The notes below the pieces were generated by a model, which ran no database searches, had not been told where the DNA came from, and saw only the letters and a list, made by a program, of their open reading frames with translations. This document shows, in pieces, positions 17,225-27,134 of a DNA stretch of 64,000 bases (the first letter of the stretch is position 1; each line of letters opens with the position of its first letter). The translations under genes and the position numbers were made by a program. The DNA is taken from positions 77,273-141,272 of the forward strand of contig NZ_JAPNOZ010000009.1 of NCBI RefSeq assembly GCF_029955155.1, read 5' to 3'. The stretch is from Psychrobacillus sp. NEAU-3TGS. Lineage in GTDB: Bacteria; Bacillota; Bacilli; Bacillales_A; Planococcaceae.

Positions 17225-18376
17225 TTGACTTTTTTACAAAATTTAAATGAAACATTACAAGAAAAATGGGCGAAAGCAAATTTCGCATTTGAGATGCCAA
17301 TACAAACCAAACTAATCCCGCATATGTTGGATGGTTCAGATATAGTAGCAGAATCTCCAACAGGAACAGGAAAAACATTAGCTTATGTTATTCCGCTTTT
17401 AGAGAAAGTAGACCCGACGAAGAAGCAGGTGCAAGCATTAGTAATCGTCCCTTCTCAAGAGCTTGGCATGCAAATTATTGAAGTTTTTCGTGAGTGGATT
17501 ACAGGTACCGACATAACTGTTGCGCAATTAATCGGTGGAGCTAATATCCAAAGACAAATAGACACACTGAAAAAGAAGCCAACGATTGTCGTAGGAACAC
17601 CTGGACGATTGCAAGAACTTGTAAAGACGAAAAAATTAAAGATGCACGAAATTAAAACAATCGTATTAGATGAGGGCGACCAATTATTAAGCAGAGAACA
17701 CCGTACTACTGTAAAAGGATTAATCGATGCAACAGTAGAAAGCCAACTCGTTGTTACTTCTGCAACAATTACAGATGAGATTGAGTTAGTAGCAGATAGA
17801 ATGATGGATAACCCAGTACGTATTAAAGTATCAGCAGAAGAGATTCCCGCGAAGGGTGAAGTAATCCATAGTTTCGTTAAAACAGAGACAAGGGATAAAA
17901 CAGATCTTTTAAGAAGACTCTCACACATAAAAGGGATGAAAGGACTCGCGTTTGTTAATAGCTTAGACCAATTGCTCATGAAGGATTCTAAATTATTGTA
18001 TATGGATGCTCCAATTGTTTCCCTTCACTCGGAGATGAAAAAAGAAGAACGTAAAAAAGCATTGGATGATTTTAAAAATGGAAAAGTAAGCATTTTAATA
18101 GCTACAGATGTGGCTGCACGTGGACTCGATATTTCAGGTTTAACCCATGTCATTCATGTAGATGTTCCGCATTCGATCGAACAATATTTACATCGTTCTG
18201 GACGTACAGGTCGAGCAGGAAAAGATGGAGAAGTATTAACTTTATTAACTTATTCAGATGAAAAAACATATAAGAAATGGACAAAAGAGCTACCGAGCAA
18301 ACCGGTTCAAAAAATCTGGCATCGTGGTGCATTAATAGAAGGAAACTCTAAAACTGTAGAGAAAAAGGGGAAATAA
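17225..18376 (+). CDS. yfmL: DEAD-box RNA helicase, YfmL-like
   Basis: A 383-residue minimal DEAD-box helicase without long extensions. Motifs in order: Q motif near residues 20-27, Walker A SPTGTGKT (44-51), PGR in GTPGRL (125-130), motif II DEGD (149-152) in place of DEAD, SAT (179-181), and the helicase C-domain ending HRSGRTGRAG. Length and pattern fit B. subtilis YfmL, which acts in 50S subunit assembly and cold growth. The start is TTG 17225 with GAGGTGG upstream; no ATG is suitably placed. The stop is two bases before the aminopeptidase ATG, so they are cotranscribed. The substrate RNA is inferred from the family. Confidence 0.85.
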   Translation: MTFLQNLNETLQEKWAKANFAFEMPIQTKLIPHMLDGSDIVAESPTGTGKTLAYVIPLLEKVDPTKKQVQALVIVPSQELGMQIIEVFREWITGTDITVAQLIGGANIQRQIDTLKKKPTIVVGTPGRLQELVKTKKLKMHEIKTIVLDEGDQLLSREHRTTVKGLIDATVESQLVVTSATITDEIELVADRMMDNPVRIKVSAEEIPAKGEVIHSFVKTETRDKTDLLRRLSHIKGMKGLAFVNSLDQLLMKDSKLLYMDAPIVSLHSEMKKEERKKALDDFKNGKVSILIATDVAARGLDISGLTHVIHVDVPHSIEQYLHRSGRTGRAGKDGEVLTLLTYSDEKTYKKWTKELPSKPVQKIWHRGALIEGNSKTVEKKGK

Positions 18377-18378
18377 AG

Positions 18379-19608
18379 ATGAATTTCCAACAAAAGCTAG
18401 AAGAATACGCGGAGCTAGTTGTCAAAGTTGGCTTAAATATTCAAGAGGGGCAGCCATTATTAATTGGTACAACCACAGATACAATCGAATTTACAAGGCT
18501 TATCGTAAAAAAAGCGTATGAAGCCGGTGCAAAACGAGTAGATGTAAACTATACCGATGAAGTAAATGCACGAGCATTTTATGATTTAGCTCCCGACGAA
18601 GCATTTCATGAATATCCAAAATGGTTAGCAATGCAGCGAGACGAGTTAATTGAAAAAAATGGTGCATTATTATGGATAGATGCGGACAATCCAGATTTGT
18701 TGGAGGGAGTGTCAATTGACCGAATTTCCAATTTTCAAAAGGCGTCTGGTAAAGCATTAGAAAACTATCGAAAAGCAGTGATGAATGATGTGATTACTTG
18801 GTCGATTGTTGCAATTCCTTCTGAAAAATGGGCTGCTAAAGTATTTCCAGAGCTAGAATCGGAACGCCAAATGGAAGCGCTATGGGATCTTATTTTCAAA
18901 GTGGTGAGAGTTGGAGAAGGTACCGCGGTCCAAAAATGGAAAGAGCATATTAACAATTTGGAAAGTCGTGCTGCACTTTTAAATGTAAAACGTTTTAAAA
19001 AGCTCCATTATAAAGCGGAAGGAACAGACATTCAAGTGGAGTTGCCAAAAGATCATATTTGGCTAACAGGGGCTAGTAAAAATGCACAAGGTATTCCTTA
19101 TATTGCGAATATTCCAACAGAAGAAGTGTATACAGCACCACTAAAAACTGGTGTAAATGGGTATGTAAAAAATAAGAAACCACTCGTATATCAAGGAAAT
19201 ATTGTAGACGACTTTACGTTGACATTTGAAAATGGTGCCATTACTAAAATAGAGGCATTAATTGGCAATGAACTTTTACAAGAACTAACACAAACTGATA
19301 AAGGAGCTAAGTATTTAGGGGAAATTGCATTAGTTCCGCATGAATCTCCTATTTCTGCTTCAAATGTATTGTTCTTCAACACATTATTCGATGAAAATGC
19401 ATCGAATCATTTTGCGATTGGCGAGGCATATCCAACATGTGTAGAGGGAGCTCGCGGTTTATCCCATGAAGCGCTAGAACAAATCGGTCTTAATACATCC
19501 ATCGTCCATGAAGATTTTATGATTGGTAGCGCAGATATGGATATTATGGGTGAATTAGAGGATGGAACAATAGAGCCTATTTTCCATAAAGGTACTTGGG
19601 CATTTTAA
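18379..19608 (+). CDS. ampS: M29-family aminopeptidase (AmpS-like), copy 1
   Basis: A 409-residue thermophilic-type metalloaminopeptidase that trims N-terminal residues from peptides in the cytosol. Family marks: LIVKKAYEAGAKRVDVNYTD near the N-terminus, IPTEEVYTAPLKTGVNGYV (about 250-270), GEIALVPHESPIS, NTLFDENASNHFAIGEAYP and the HEDFMIGSADMDI end, which together supply the metal-binding E, H, Y and D residues of the family. It follows yfmL by two bases and is followed by an SGNH hydrolase 15 bases on. A paralogue of almost the same length sits at 29505-30737 on the other strand. Confidence 0.9.
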   Translation: MNFQQKLEEYAELVVKVGLNIQEGQPLLIGTTTDTIEFTRLIVKKAYEAGAKRVDVNYTDEVNARAFYDLAPDEAFHEYPKWLAMQRDELIEKNGALLWIDADNPDLLEGVSIDRISNFQKASGKALENYRKAVMNDVITWSIVAIPSEKWAAKVFPELESERQMEALWDLIFKVVRVGEGTAVQKWKEHINNLESRAALLNVKRFKKLHYKAEGTDIQVELPKDHIWLTGASKNAQGIPYIANIPTEEVYTAPLKTGVNGYVKNKKPLVYQGNIVDDFTLTFENGAITKIEALIGNELLQELTQTDKGAKYLGEIALVPHESPISASNVLFFNTLFDENASNHFAIGEAYPTCVEGARGLSHEALEQIGLNTSIVHEDFMIGSADMDIMGELEDGTIEPIFHKGTWAF

Positions 19609-19623
19609 GGAGTGGAACAAAGC

Positions 19624-20493
19624 ATGAAGAAATGGTTTGTTATAATCGTTTTTTTATTGCTTCCTTTTTCGGCTGCGTCTGTTGAAGCAAAAAGTCCGGA
19701 AGTGTATATTGCGATAGGTGATTCATTGGCGGCCGGGCAAACGCCAAATAGGGAAATTGATGCTGGCTATGCAGATTTAATAGCGCAGGAATTGAAACGT
19801 TCACGTCAGCTTGCTTTTTATTCGAAAGGGCTCGCTTTCCCGGGCTATACGACGGCTGACATCCTGTCCACCGTGCAATCAGAGGAAGCAAAAGAATTAC
19901 TAAAAAATGCAACGCTCGTAACAATTTCTGCAGGAGCAAATGATTTACTAAGACTGGTGCAAGCAAACCCAGCAAATGGGTCACTTTCCTATCAACAAAT
20001 TCCAGCTGATTTTGCCTTAAATAATGTACGAAAAAATATCGTTGAAATTATAAAAGAAGTAAAAAAAGCCGCTCCAAAAGCAAAAGTTTATGTAATAGGG
20101 TATTATTTTGCTTATCCGCATGTACATGAATCGCAAAAGCAAGGTGTTCAACAAGAACTTAGTACATTGAATTCCATATTAAAAACACAAGCAGAAAGTA
20201 ATGGTGCAATATATATATCCGTAGAAGAAGCATTTGCACCCCAAGCAAAAGAACTTATTCCAAATCCGGCTGATGTACATCCTTCGATGGAAGGGTACCG
20301 GATAATGGGAAATGCGTTCTTTGCACATTATAATAAAAACTTACATGTACGACCAAACGAGTTACCAAATCCGAATCCTCTCTCATTTGAAGAAATTATA
20401 AAGAGTCAAAAAGAAACCGTAACATCACCAGTTTCCAGAATAGAAGGCTTCGAAAATTATCTATCATTAACAACATTAAAACCATACATTTAA
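19624..20493 (+). CDS. Secreted SGNH/GDSL esterase-lipase
   Basis: A 289-residue hydrolase. A signal peptide covers about residues 1-24 (KKWFVIIVFLLLPFSAASVEA). SGNH blocks follow: block I IAIGDSLAAG with the nucleophile serine, block III SAGANDLL, and block V PADVHPSMEGY with the catalytic D and H. It is probably exported and acts on acyl esters of lipids or wall polymers, substrate unknown. The start is ATG 19624 because AAGGAG (19607-19612) would cover the GTG at 19612. It is last in the yfmL-ampS transcript, closed by a terminator. Confidence 0.85.
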   Translation: MKKWFVIIVFLLLPFSAASVEAKSPEVYIAIGDSLAAGQTPNREIDAGYADLIAQELKRSRQLAFYSKGLAFPGYTTADILSTVQSEEAKELLKNATLVTISAGANDLLRLVQANPANGSLSYQQIPADFALNNVRKNIVEIIKEVKKAAPKAKVYVIGYYFAYPHVHESQKQGVQQELSTLNSILKTQAESNGAIYISVEEAFAPQAKELIPNPADVHPSMEGYRIMGNAFFAHYNKNLHVRPNELPNPNPLSFEEIIKSQKETVTSPVSRIEGFENYLSLTTLKPYI

Positions 20494-20497
20494 AAAG

Positions 20498-20526
20498 CTG
20501 TCTCCCGAAAAAGGAGACAGTCTTTT
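20498..20526 (+). terminator. Intrinsic terminator after the SGNH gene
   Basis: Perfect stem CTGTCTCC (20498-20505) and GGAGACAG (20513-20520), then TCTTTT. The reverse strand is A-rich on the left, so it may also serve the small gene on the minus strand. Confidence 0.8.
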
Positions 20527-20528
20527 GA

Positions 20529-20630
20529 TTATTTCGTTGTTTTTTTTGCTTGTATTGCCTTTTTTACAATCGGTAAGACGATTGGAGCTAATTTAATTGC
20601 AGTTTTTACGAGCGCTTTTACTTTCATCAT
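20529..20630 (-). CDS. Possible small amphipathic peptide, 33 residues
   Basis: A short frame reading MMKVKALVKTAIKLAPIVLP and then IVKKAIQAKKTTK. It is lysine-rich at the ends with a hydrophobic middle, so it could lie on or in the membrane. AGGGAGAG stands about eight bases before the first ATG (20630), and a terminator follows the stop on this strand. These three features together support a real gene; I do not recognise a family. Toxic type I toxin, export peptide or stress peptide are open options, none shown. Confidence 0.5.
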   Translation of the reverse strand: MMKVKALVKTAIKLAPIVLPIVKKAIQAKKTTK

Positions 20631-20690
20631 TATCTCTCCCTGGGTTTTCTCTATGCTGTCTATATTCCCATTATAAGCGTATCATAAACA

Positions 20691-21032
20691 TTATCTTAAC
20701 ACTCTAATGCCTTGTATAATATTCCAGATTAAAACAATTAAATAAACTATTATATAGATTATGATAAATAACAACGGCCCAAATGTTGCCCAAAAGGATG
20801 GTTTTTCAAACATTATGACCATCGAAGTAGAGGAGGGGATCGTAGTTGCAAATATACTAATAAATATAATAATCATAAGGACAACTGGTATGATATGAGA
20901 AAGAAGTGACTTTTTTGCATGATGTTTTACTTCTTTATCCTGTGAAACAAAAAAGACAATAATCGGTACAATGAATGGCGCAAATAATACACTAAAATAG
21001 GATAATGCACTTAACATTTTATTATTAACCAC
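20691..21032 (-). CDS. DUF4870 family membrane protein
   Basis: A 113-residue protein with three to four membrane segments. The pattern LSALSYFSVLFAPFIVPIIV, then a short charged stretch KEVKHHAKKSLLSH and two further hydrophobic stretches ending in IWNIIQGIRVLR, matches DUF4870 (YxjJ/TMEM-like small membrane proteins). Function unknown. The start is GTG 21032, eight bases after AAGGAGGT. It follows the M20 peptidase gene on the same strand by 35 bases and may be cotranscribed with it. Confidence 0.8.
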   Translation of the reverse strand: MVNNKMLSALSYFSVLFAPFIVPIIVFFVSQDKEVKHHAKKSLLSHIIPVVLMIIIFISIFATTIPSSTSMVIMFEKPSFWATFGPLLFIIIYIIVYLIVLIWNIIQGIRVLR

Positions 21033-21067
21033 TTATCAGGACCTCCTTTCCTTATGAAAACAACAAT

Positions 21068-22135
21068 TTATGCCAAAATAAATGAAATTAAAATTTCTTT
21101 AAATCGCTCCACAGATGAGATCAAAACATATTCTTTTTCTCCATGCCAATCAGCACCACTTGGTCCAAACTCAATTGCCCCTGCACCTTTTTCCGCATAA
21201 AATCGAGTATCAGCAGAGCCATGTTGACCAAATAACTTAGTTGGGCGAGCGGATAAAGTAGAAGTTACTTGTTGTAGTTTTTTTACATATTTATTGTTTT
21301 CTTCTGTCGTAACGGCAGGTGCAGTAGAATGAATTATGACCTCGCTATTTGGGTAGAGACTGCTAGTCATATATTTTATTTCCTTTATAATGTCTTCTGC
21401 ATGTTGGCCGGGAACAAAACGAATATCATAGGACATAATACATTCGTCCGGGACTACATTGTATCTTTCACCTGCATGTATTTTTGCCAAGTTTAAAGAT
21501 GGATAATCATAAAATGTATTACTAGCTATTAAAAAAGAAAGTTTACGCATTTCCTGATCGAATAGGAACGCTTGCTCAATCGCATTAATCCCTTCCCATG
21601 GACGACTTCCATGACTTGATTTTCCTTTTAGAATGATATCTAGTTGGACAATTCCTTTCGCTTGCAATCCAATATGTAATTGAGTCGGTTCACCACAAAT
21701 GACGAAATCTCCGTTAAATCCATGATCGACAAGATACTTTGATATATCTCCCGTTGTTTCTTCGTCTGTTACAATATGCAATTGCACTTTTTGGGTTAGC
21801 TTGTGAGGAACCAATGAAAGCTCGTAGAAAGCTTGCATCATCGCAGCCACGCCAGCTTTCATATCCGCAGCTCCTCTTCCAAATAACAGGTCACCCTCAA
21901 TATAAGGAATAAATTGTTCTAGCTCCCCAGGGACAACATCGACGTGTCCGTTCCATATAATACAATCATCTCCACTACCTATTTCTGCAACCAGCATAAG
22001 TTTACCGTCATGTTCATATATTGTTGGTGTAATCTCACGTTTTTCTAACCAAGTTTTACAATATAAAAGAGCTTCGTTCGCTCCTTCTAAATCATCACTT
22101 TTAATACGGATTAAATCTTTCAATAACTCTATCAT
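21068..22135 (-). CDS. M20-family metallopeptidase (ArgE/DapE-like)
   Basis: A 355-residue zinc hydrolase of the acetylornithine deacetylase/succinyl-DAP desuccinylase family. Metal and catalytic residues are visible: WNGHVDVVP (first H and D), FGRGAADMKAG (second D), the EE in VTDEETTG (catalytic base) and GEPTQLHIG. A dimerisation insert lies in the middle (KGKSSHGSRPWEG). It removes acyl or amino-acid groups from a small substrate; which one is undetermined. Ribosome site CGGAGGAG precedes ATG 22135. It is divergent from the TPP riboswitch-thiT unit. Confidence 0.85.
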   Translation of the reverse strand: MIELLKDLIRIKSDDLEGANEALLYCKTWLEKREITPTIYEHDGKLMLVAEIGSGDDCIIWNGHVDVVPGELEQFIPYIEGDLLFGRGAADMKAGVAAMMQAFYELSLVPHKLTQKVQLHIVTDEETTGDISKYLVDHGFNGDFVICGEPTQLHIGLQAKGIVQLDIILKGKSSHGSRPWEGINAIEQAFLFDQEMRKLSFLIASNTFYDYPSLNLAKIHAGERYNVVPDECIMSYDIRFVPGQHAEDIIKEIKYMTSSLYPNSEVIIHSTAPAVTTEENNKYVKKLQQVTSTLSARPTKLFGQHGSADTRFYAEKGAGAIEFGPSGADWHGEKEYVLISSVERFKEILISFILA

Positions 22136-22193
22136 TTTATTAACTCCTCCGTTATCAATTATTTCTATAAGTATACCAATGAAGGAAGAGGGG

Positions 22194-22222
22194 TTGCATT
22201 CCTTATTTTACACTGCTACAAT
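22194..22222 (+). promoter_or_regulatory. Sigma-A promoter of thiT
   Basis: TTGCAT (22194-22199), 17-base spacer, TACAAT (22217-22222), placed about 25 bases before the TPP aptamer. Confidence 0.7.
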
Positions 22223-22247
22223 GAACTCGAACTAAATAATTCATAAC

Positions 22248-22374
22248 CACAAGGGGCGTCGCTTATGCGGCTGAGATTGTACCCTTCGAACCTGTAAGTT
22301 CAAGCTTGCGTAGGGATGTGGATGGAAACTGACAATCGCGCGATGTCTGGGTCTATCCCGGGCGTCGTTTTTTT
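22248..22374 (+). promoter_or_regulatory. TPP riboswitch (THI element) with terminator
   Basis: The aptamer runs 22248-22322: CCACAAGGGGCGTC opens it, then the invariant GCTGAGAT (22270-22277), ACCCTTCGAACCTG and the closing GTAGGGATGTGG. A terminator stem CGATGTCTGGG (22341-22351) with CCCGGGCGTCG (22357-22367) and seven T follows, so thiamine pyrophosphate should stop transcription before thiT. Confidence 0.96.
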
Positions 22375-22395
22375 GTGGGAAAAAAGGGGAGTACA

Positions 22396-22977
22396 ATGAG
22401 AAATCAACGTGTATTATTATTAGTGGAAATAGCTATATTTGCAGCTTTAGGATATGTATTAGACCTGATTGGATTTGGCATGCCACAGGGTGGATCCGTA
22501 ACTTTTGTGCTAGTACCAGTTATTTTAATTGCTTTCAGACGTGGAGTTGTAGCAGGTCTTATTACTGGATTTTTAATCGGTTTGTTGCAAGTAGTAACTG
22601 GACGTTTTTACCCAGCACCGCTGTCTTTTGAAATTGTTGTTTTACAAGTAGCGATCGATTATTTTATCGCGTTTATGGTGGCGGGATTCGCTGGTTTCTT
22701 TAGACCAGCATTTATAAGAGCGTTGGAAAACAAGGACACAAAGAAAATGGCTATAGCCGTTATTGCTGGAACGTTTATCGCGGCATTCCTTCGTTATTTA
22801 GCACATGTAACATCTGGATTTCTATTTTTTAGCGAATTTGCTGGGGATCAAAATCCGATTTTATACTCTATTATTTATAACTCTACTTATATGATCCCAG
22901 TATTTTTAGTCGCTGCATTTATTTGTACTGTTATGTTTGTAAAAGCACCACGCCTTTTACTGCCGAATAAAGTATAA
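22396..22977 (+). CDS. thiT: ECF-type thiamine transporter S component ThiT
   Basis: A 193-residue membrane protein with six predicted segments. The N-terminus LLLVEIAIFAALGYVLDLIG and the region GFGMPQGGSVTFVLVPVI (with the ligand-site LVPV..AFRRG stretch) are typical of ThiT (YuaJ). It binds thiamine and needs the shared EcfAAT module encoded elsewhere. The start is ATG 22396 after AAAAGGGGAG; a GTG at 22375 would lie in the terminator. Direct control by the TPP riboswitch fixes the substrate. Confidence 0.95.
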   Translation: MRNQRVLLLVEIAIFAALGYVLDLIGFGMPQGGSVTFVLVPVILIAFRRGVVAGLITGFLIGLLQVVTGRFYPAPLSFEIVVLQVAIDYFIAFMVAGFAGFFRPAFIRALENKDTKKMAIAVIAGTFIAAFLRYLAHVTSGFLFFSEFAGDQNPILYSIIYNSTYMIPVFLVAAFICTVMFVKAPRLLLPNKV

Positions 22978-23024
22978 ATATGATATGATTATTGTACAGT
23001 TAATGGAGAAGGGATCTTATATAG

Positions 23025-23774
<750 letters not shown>

Positions 23775-23783
23775 AATAAGGAA

Positions 23784-23821
23784 AACGCCAACCGAAATCA
23801 TTCCTTCGGTGGCGTTTTTTT
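23784..23821. terminator. Shared terminator of map and the TspO-like gene
   Basis: AACGCCAACCGAA (23784-23796) pairs, with a one-base bulge, to TTCGGTGGCGTT (23805-23816), followed by T7. The right arm is also the last codons of the minus-strand gene. Confidence 0.85.
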
Positions 23822-24526
23822 GATGAAAAATATACCTACAATAAGCACACTGCTTAAAAAAATGGAAGCAGTAGATATGAGTAATTCGTTAAACAGATGA
23901 CGACAGGCTAGTCCTAAAAAAGTCCAGATAAAAACGATTACTATCGCTTGATCTTCGAAATGATATCGGAAATGAAGGGCAATAGCTGTGGCAATAGTTA
24001 AGAAAATAACTGTCCATAATGACTTTGTAATTCCTAAACCACTGAATTCATAGTAAGTTAAAAGGTAATCTAGGTTGATAAACGTCATGATAAAAGTCCA
24101 ACCAAAATAAATAGAAATAGGCAATCTACTCATCCAATTTCGTTGTAGAACTGGATAAGTTATATAAAGTGAAAATAAGGTTCCAAGTAAAGCAAACATT
24201 GAAATTAATGCGTAATGAAACAGCTCAAAATGCCAAAAAAGAATCCACGCTATTTGAAAAATAGAAGTAAAGGCGAAGAGTAGAACTCGTTTTAATGGGA
24301 GTTGACGCGTAGCCGAATACTCTTTAATACTATTCCAAATCCAACATGCCAATAATATATAGATGATGAACCAAATGAAAAATACATAGTGAGCAGGTGT
24401 AAAAAATATGGGAAGTCTATTTAAAATACTTATAGTTGTTTGACCGTTTATAGGAAGCGTATTTGCTAGTATATGTACAGTGATAGTAGATATTAAGCTT
24501 AAAATCAAAAGGATTATTTTGACCAT
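23798..24526 (-). CDS. TspO/MBR-like tryptophan-rich membrane protein
   Basis: A 242-residue protein with about seven membrane segments. The first part has the TspO-type pattern: NTLPINGQTT, then FTPAHYVFFIWFIIYILLACW. The rest (VLQRNWMSRLPISIYFGWTF and onwards) fits the longer Bacillus TspO-like proteins such as YtaB rather than the 150-residue canonical TspO. Tetrapyrrole or signalling roles are known for TspO but not for this branch. The start at ATG 24526 has AGGAGGAG upstream. It is convergent with map and divergent from the M3 peptidase. Confidence 0.75.
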   Translation of the reverse strand: MVKIILLILSLISTITVHILANTLPINGQTTISILNRLPIFFTPAHYVFFIWFIIYILLACWIWNSIKEYSATRQLPLKRVLLFAFTSIFQIAWILFWHFELFHYALISMFALLGTLFSLYITYPVLQRNWMSRLPISIYFGWTFIMTFINLDYLLTYYEFSGLGITKSLWTVIFLTIATAIALHFRYHFEDQAIVIVFIWTFLGLACRHLFNELLISTASIFLSSVLIVGIFFIKKTPPKE

Positions 24527-24683
24527 TCGATCTCCTCCTTCTCTATAGTAAGTATACCTTTGAAATAATCGTTCGACAAATTACAATTATGAATATTATG
24601 TGACGAAAACCGGATAATCGAGTAGCTCAAAACATGGTATACTAGATTTCTAAATAAACTGTCACTTTAGGGGGAAATTTAAA

Positions 24684-26486
24684 ATGATTGAAGAAAATTA
24701 TTCAGTTGTATGGGATTTAGATACTTTTTTTGTAGGGGGAAGTAATTCAACGGCACTTAGAAAGCATTTGGATGAAGTGAAAAATAAATTGGTAGCCTTT
24801 GAAGAGGAACTGAAAGGCTTTTATACACCATCATCCCTCCAAGATGTAAACAAAATTGTACATACAATTGACAAGTTGAAGGATATTGCAGTGAATTTAT
24901 CAGAAGCTGGGGCAGTAATCGGTTGCTTCCAAGCTCAAGACACAACAGATAAACAAGCGGCATTATTAGAAGGGGAAGTAGGAATGCTATATGCTAAACT
25001 ATCCTCCTCCATGCTTACCATCCAGCAAAAGATTGGACAAACAGAAGAGACAGTATGGCAAGATTTGCTTCAAACAAACGAACTTTCAACATTTGCATTT
25101 GTATTAAACGAATGGAGAAACGAAGCAAAGCTAATGCTATCTGAAAAAGAAGAAGATATGATCACAAATCTAAGCGTTGATGGATATCATGCTTGGGGTC
25201 AACTATACGATATGTCTGTAGGTGATATTCGCATCAAGTTAACATTAGATGGAGTGGAAAAAGTGTTATCTGTTGGACAAGCGAATAATTTAAGCTCACA
25301 CGAGGACGCTGCTATTCGTAAAGAATCATTTAATGCGTTAGAAACTGCTTGGACAGAGAAAGAAGACTTTTTTGCAAAAACGCTAAACCATATAGCTGGC
25401 TTTAGACTTGCTGTATATGAAAAAAGAGGCTGGGATTCCGTTTTACAAGAACCGTTGCAAATCAATCGCATGAAACAAGAAACACTGGATGCAATGTGGG
25501 GAGCTATTTCCAAAAACAAAGCACCTTTTGTTGAATATTTACAGAGAAAATCGGCTATGCTAGGCGAAAAAAGAATGCATTGGTATGACCTGGATGCACC
25601 AGTTAGCGCTTCTACTGAAAAAATGGACTTTCAACAAGGCGCAGCATTTATCTTGAAGCATTTCAAAGAGTTTGGACCTAAACTAGCAGCGTTTTCTAGA
25701 AATGCTTTTGAAAAAGGATGGATAGAAGCGGAAGATCGTCCGAACAAACGACCAGGAGGTTTTTGTACGGGGATGCCTGTCTCAGAAGAGTCACGTATTT
25801 TTATGACGTATAGTGGATCTATGTCCAATGTTTCGACGCTTGCTCATGAATTAGGACATGCTTTTCACTCATATGCTTTAAGACCGGTACATTGGATGAA
25901 TCGTCAGTATGCAATGGGAGTAGCGGAGACGGCTTCCACATTCGCTGAAATGATTGTTGCAGATGCTGCAGTAAAAGAAGCGAAAACAGACGAAGAAAAA
26001 ATCGCTCTTTTAGAAGATAAGATTCAACGTAGTGTAGCATTTTTTATGAATATCCATGCTCGCTATTTATTTGAAACTAGATTCTATGAAGAACGTAAAA
26101 AGGGAATGGTCTCTGCAACAAGATTAAATGATTTGATGGAAGCCGCTCAGAAAGAAGCATATGGCGATGCGCTAGAAACAACTCATCCACATTTCTGGGC
26201 TTCTAAATTACATTTCTATATTACAGATGTACCTTTTTATAACTTCCCATATACGTTTGGGTATCTATTTTCTTTAAGTATCTATGCAAAAGCTATTACA
26301 GAAGGATCTAGCTTCGAAGAGAAATACATTTCTCTACTTCAAGATACGGCAGTGATGACAGTGGAAGATTTAGCAATGAAGCATTTAGGAGAAGATATTA
26401 CGAAAGAAGGGTTTTGGATTAAAGGTATCAACCTTTGTATTCAAGATGTGAACGAATTTATTCAATTTACTAATGCAAAAGGGTGA
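24684..26486 (+). CDS. M3-family oligoendopeptidase, PepF type
   Basis: A 600-residue cytosolic zinc peptidase that cuts short peptides. The zinc site is TLAHELGHAFHSY (HExxH) with the downstream glutamate in GVAETASTFAEM. The N-terminal helical domain and the RPGGFCTG loop match the pepF/M3 group. The start is ATG 24684 after AGGGGGAAA. The acetyltransferase frame overlaps or abuts its end. A second, more distant M3 peptidase lies at 46572-48269, and a peptide importer at 58.9-64 kb, so it belongs to peptide catabolism. Confidence 0.9.
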   Translation: MIEENYSVVWDLDTFFVGGSNSTALRKHLDEVKNKLVAFEEELKGFYTPSSLQDVNKIVHTIDKLKDIAVNLSEAGAVIGCFQAQDTTDKQAALLEGEVGMLYAKLSSSMLTIQQKIGQTEETVWQDLLQTNELSTFAFVLNEWRNEAKLMLSEKEEDMITNLSVDGYHAWGQLYDMSVGDIRIKLTLDGVEKVLSVGQANNLSSHEDAAIRKESFNALETAWTEKEDFFAKTLNHIAGFRLAVYEKRGWDSVLQEPLQINRMKQETLDAMWGAISKNKAPFVEYLQRKSAMLGEKRMHWYDLDAPVSASTEKMDFQQGAAFILKHFKEFGPKLAAFSRNAFEKGWIEAEDRPNKRPGGFCTGMPVSEESRIFMTYSGSMSNVSTLAHELGHAFHSYALRPVHWMNRQYAMGVAETASTFAEMIVADAAVKEAKTDEEKIALLEDKIQRSVAFFMNIHARYLFETRFYEERKKGMVSATRLNDLMEAAQKEAYGDALETTHPHFWASKLHFYITDVPFYNFPYTFGYLFSLSIYAKAITEGSSFEEKYISLLQDTAVMTVEDLAMKHLGEDITKEGFWIKGINLCIQDVNEFIQFTNAKG

Positions 26487-26493
26487 AAAAAGT

Positions 26494-27039
26494 TTGGTTT
26501 ACTTAGAAGGGGATACTTGTTATCTACAGACGTTAAGTATAAAAGATGCACCGAGTTTAGCAGATCTTGTCTATCGAAACAAATATTATTGGTCCGTTTA
26601 TGAACCTCTGCACCGAGACGACTATTACACTACTACCGTTCAAAGAGAGAAAATTAGAGAATCCCTGCTGTTGATGCAAGAAAAAAGAGAATTTGGTTTT
26701 GGCATCTTCGAACATCATACGGATAGAATGATAGGTCATATCTCATTATATAGCTTAAAAAGAATGCCCTTTTCAAGTGGACTAATTGGTTATTCTATTG
26801 ATGAACAATTTGTTGGGAAAGGGATAGCATCGGAGGCAGTACATATCGTCAAATCTTTTGGATTTGAACATGTCCATTTAAATCGCATAGAGGCATATGT
26901 ATCTCCTAGAAATGTTGGTTCTATTAGAGTGTTAGAAAAAAATGAGTTTTTGCGCGAAGGATTGCTACGAAAGCTTTTGTTTATTAACGGTAAATGGGAA
27001 GATCATTATATGTACGCTTCACTTAGTGAAGAGCATTGA
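26494..27039 (+). CDS. GNAT acetyltransferase, RimJ/RimL type
   Basis: A 181-residue N-acetyltransferase with the RimJ/RimL order: N-terminal VYLEGDTCYLQTLSIKDA, IGYSIDEQFVGKGIASEAV with the acetyl-CoA loop (V-G-K-G-I-A), and RIEAYVSPRNVGSIRVLEK. It acetylates an alpha- or epsilon-amino group, target unknown. I choose TTG 26494, nine bases after AAAAGGGTG, because homologues begin with M-x-YLEG; an ATG at 26473 inside the preceding gene would add seven residues. It is cotranscribed with the M3 peptidase and closed by a strong terminator. Confidence 0.8.
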   Translation: MVYLEGDTCYLQTLSIKDAPSLADLVYRNKYYWSVYEPLHRDDYYTTTVQREKIRESLLLMQEKREFGFGIFEHHTDRMIGHISLYSLKRMPFSSGLIGYSIDEQFVGKGIASEAVHIVKSFGFEHVHLNRIEAYVSPRNVGSIRVLEKNEFLREGLLRKLLFINGKWEDHYMYASLSEEH

Positions 27040-27065
27040 AAGGGGAAGAGTCTTTATAGAAAAAT

Positions 27066-27104
27066 AAAAAGCCGGTTGTTTCATTTCTGAACAACCGGCT
27101 TTTT
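27066..27104 (+). terminator. Intrinsic terminator after the acetyltransferase
   Basis: Perfect 15-bp stem AAAAAGCCGGTTGTT (27066-27080) and AACAACCGGCTTTTT (27090-27104). Confidence 0.92.
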
Positions 27105-27134
27105 AATTGCTTTTAGAAATTATAAAATTATGAC

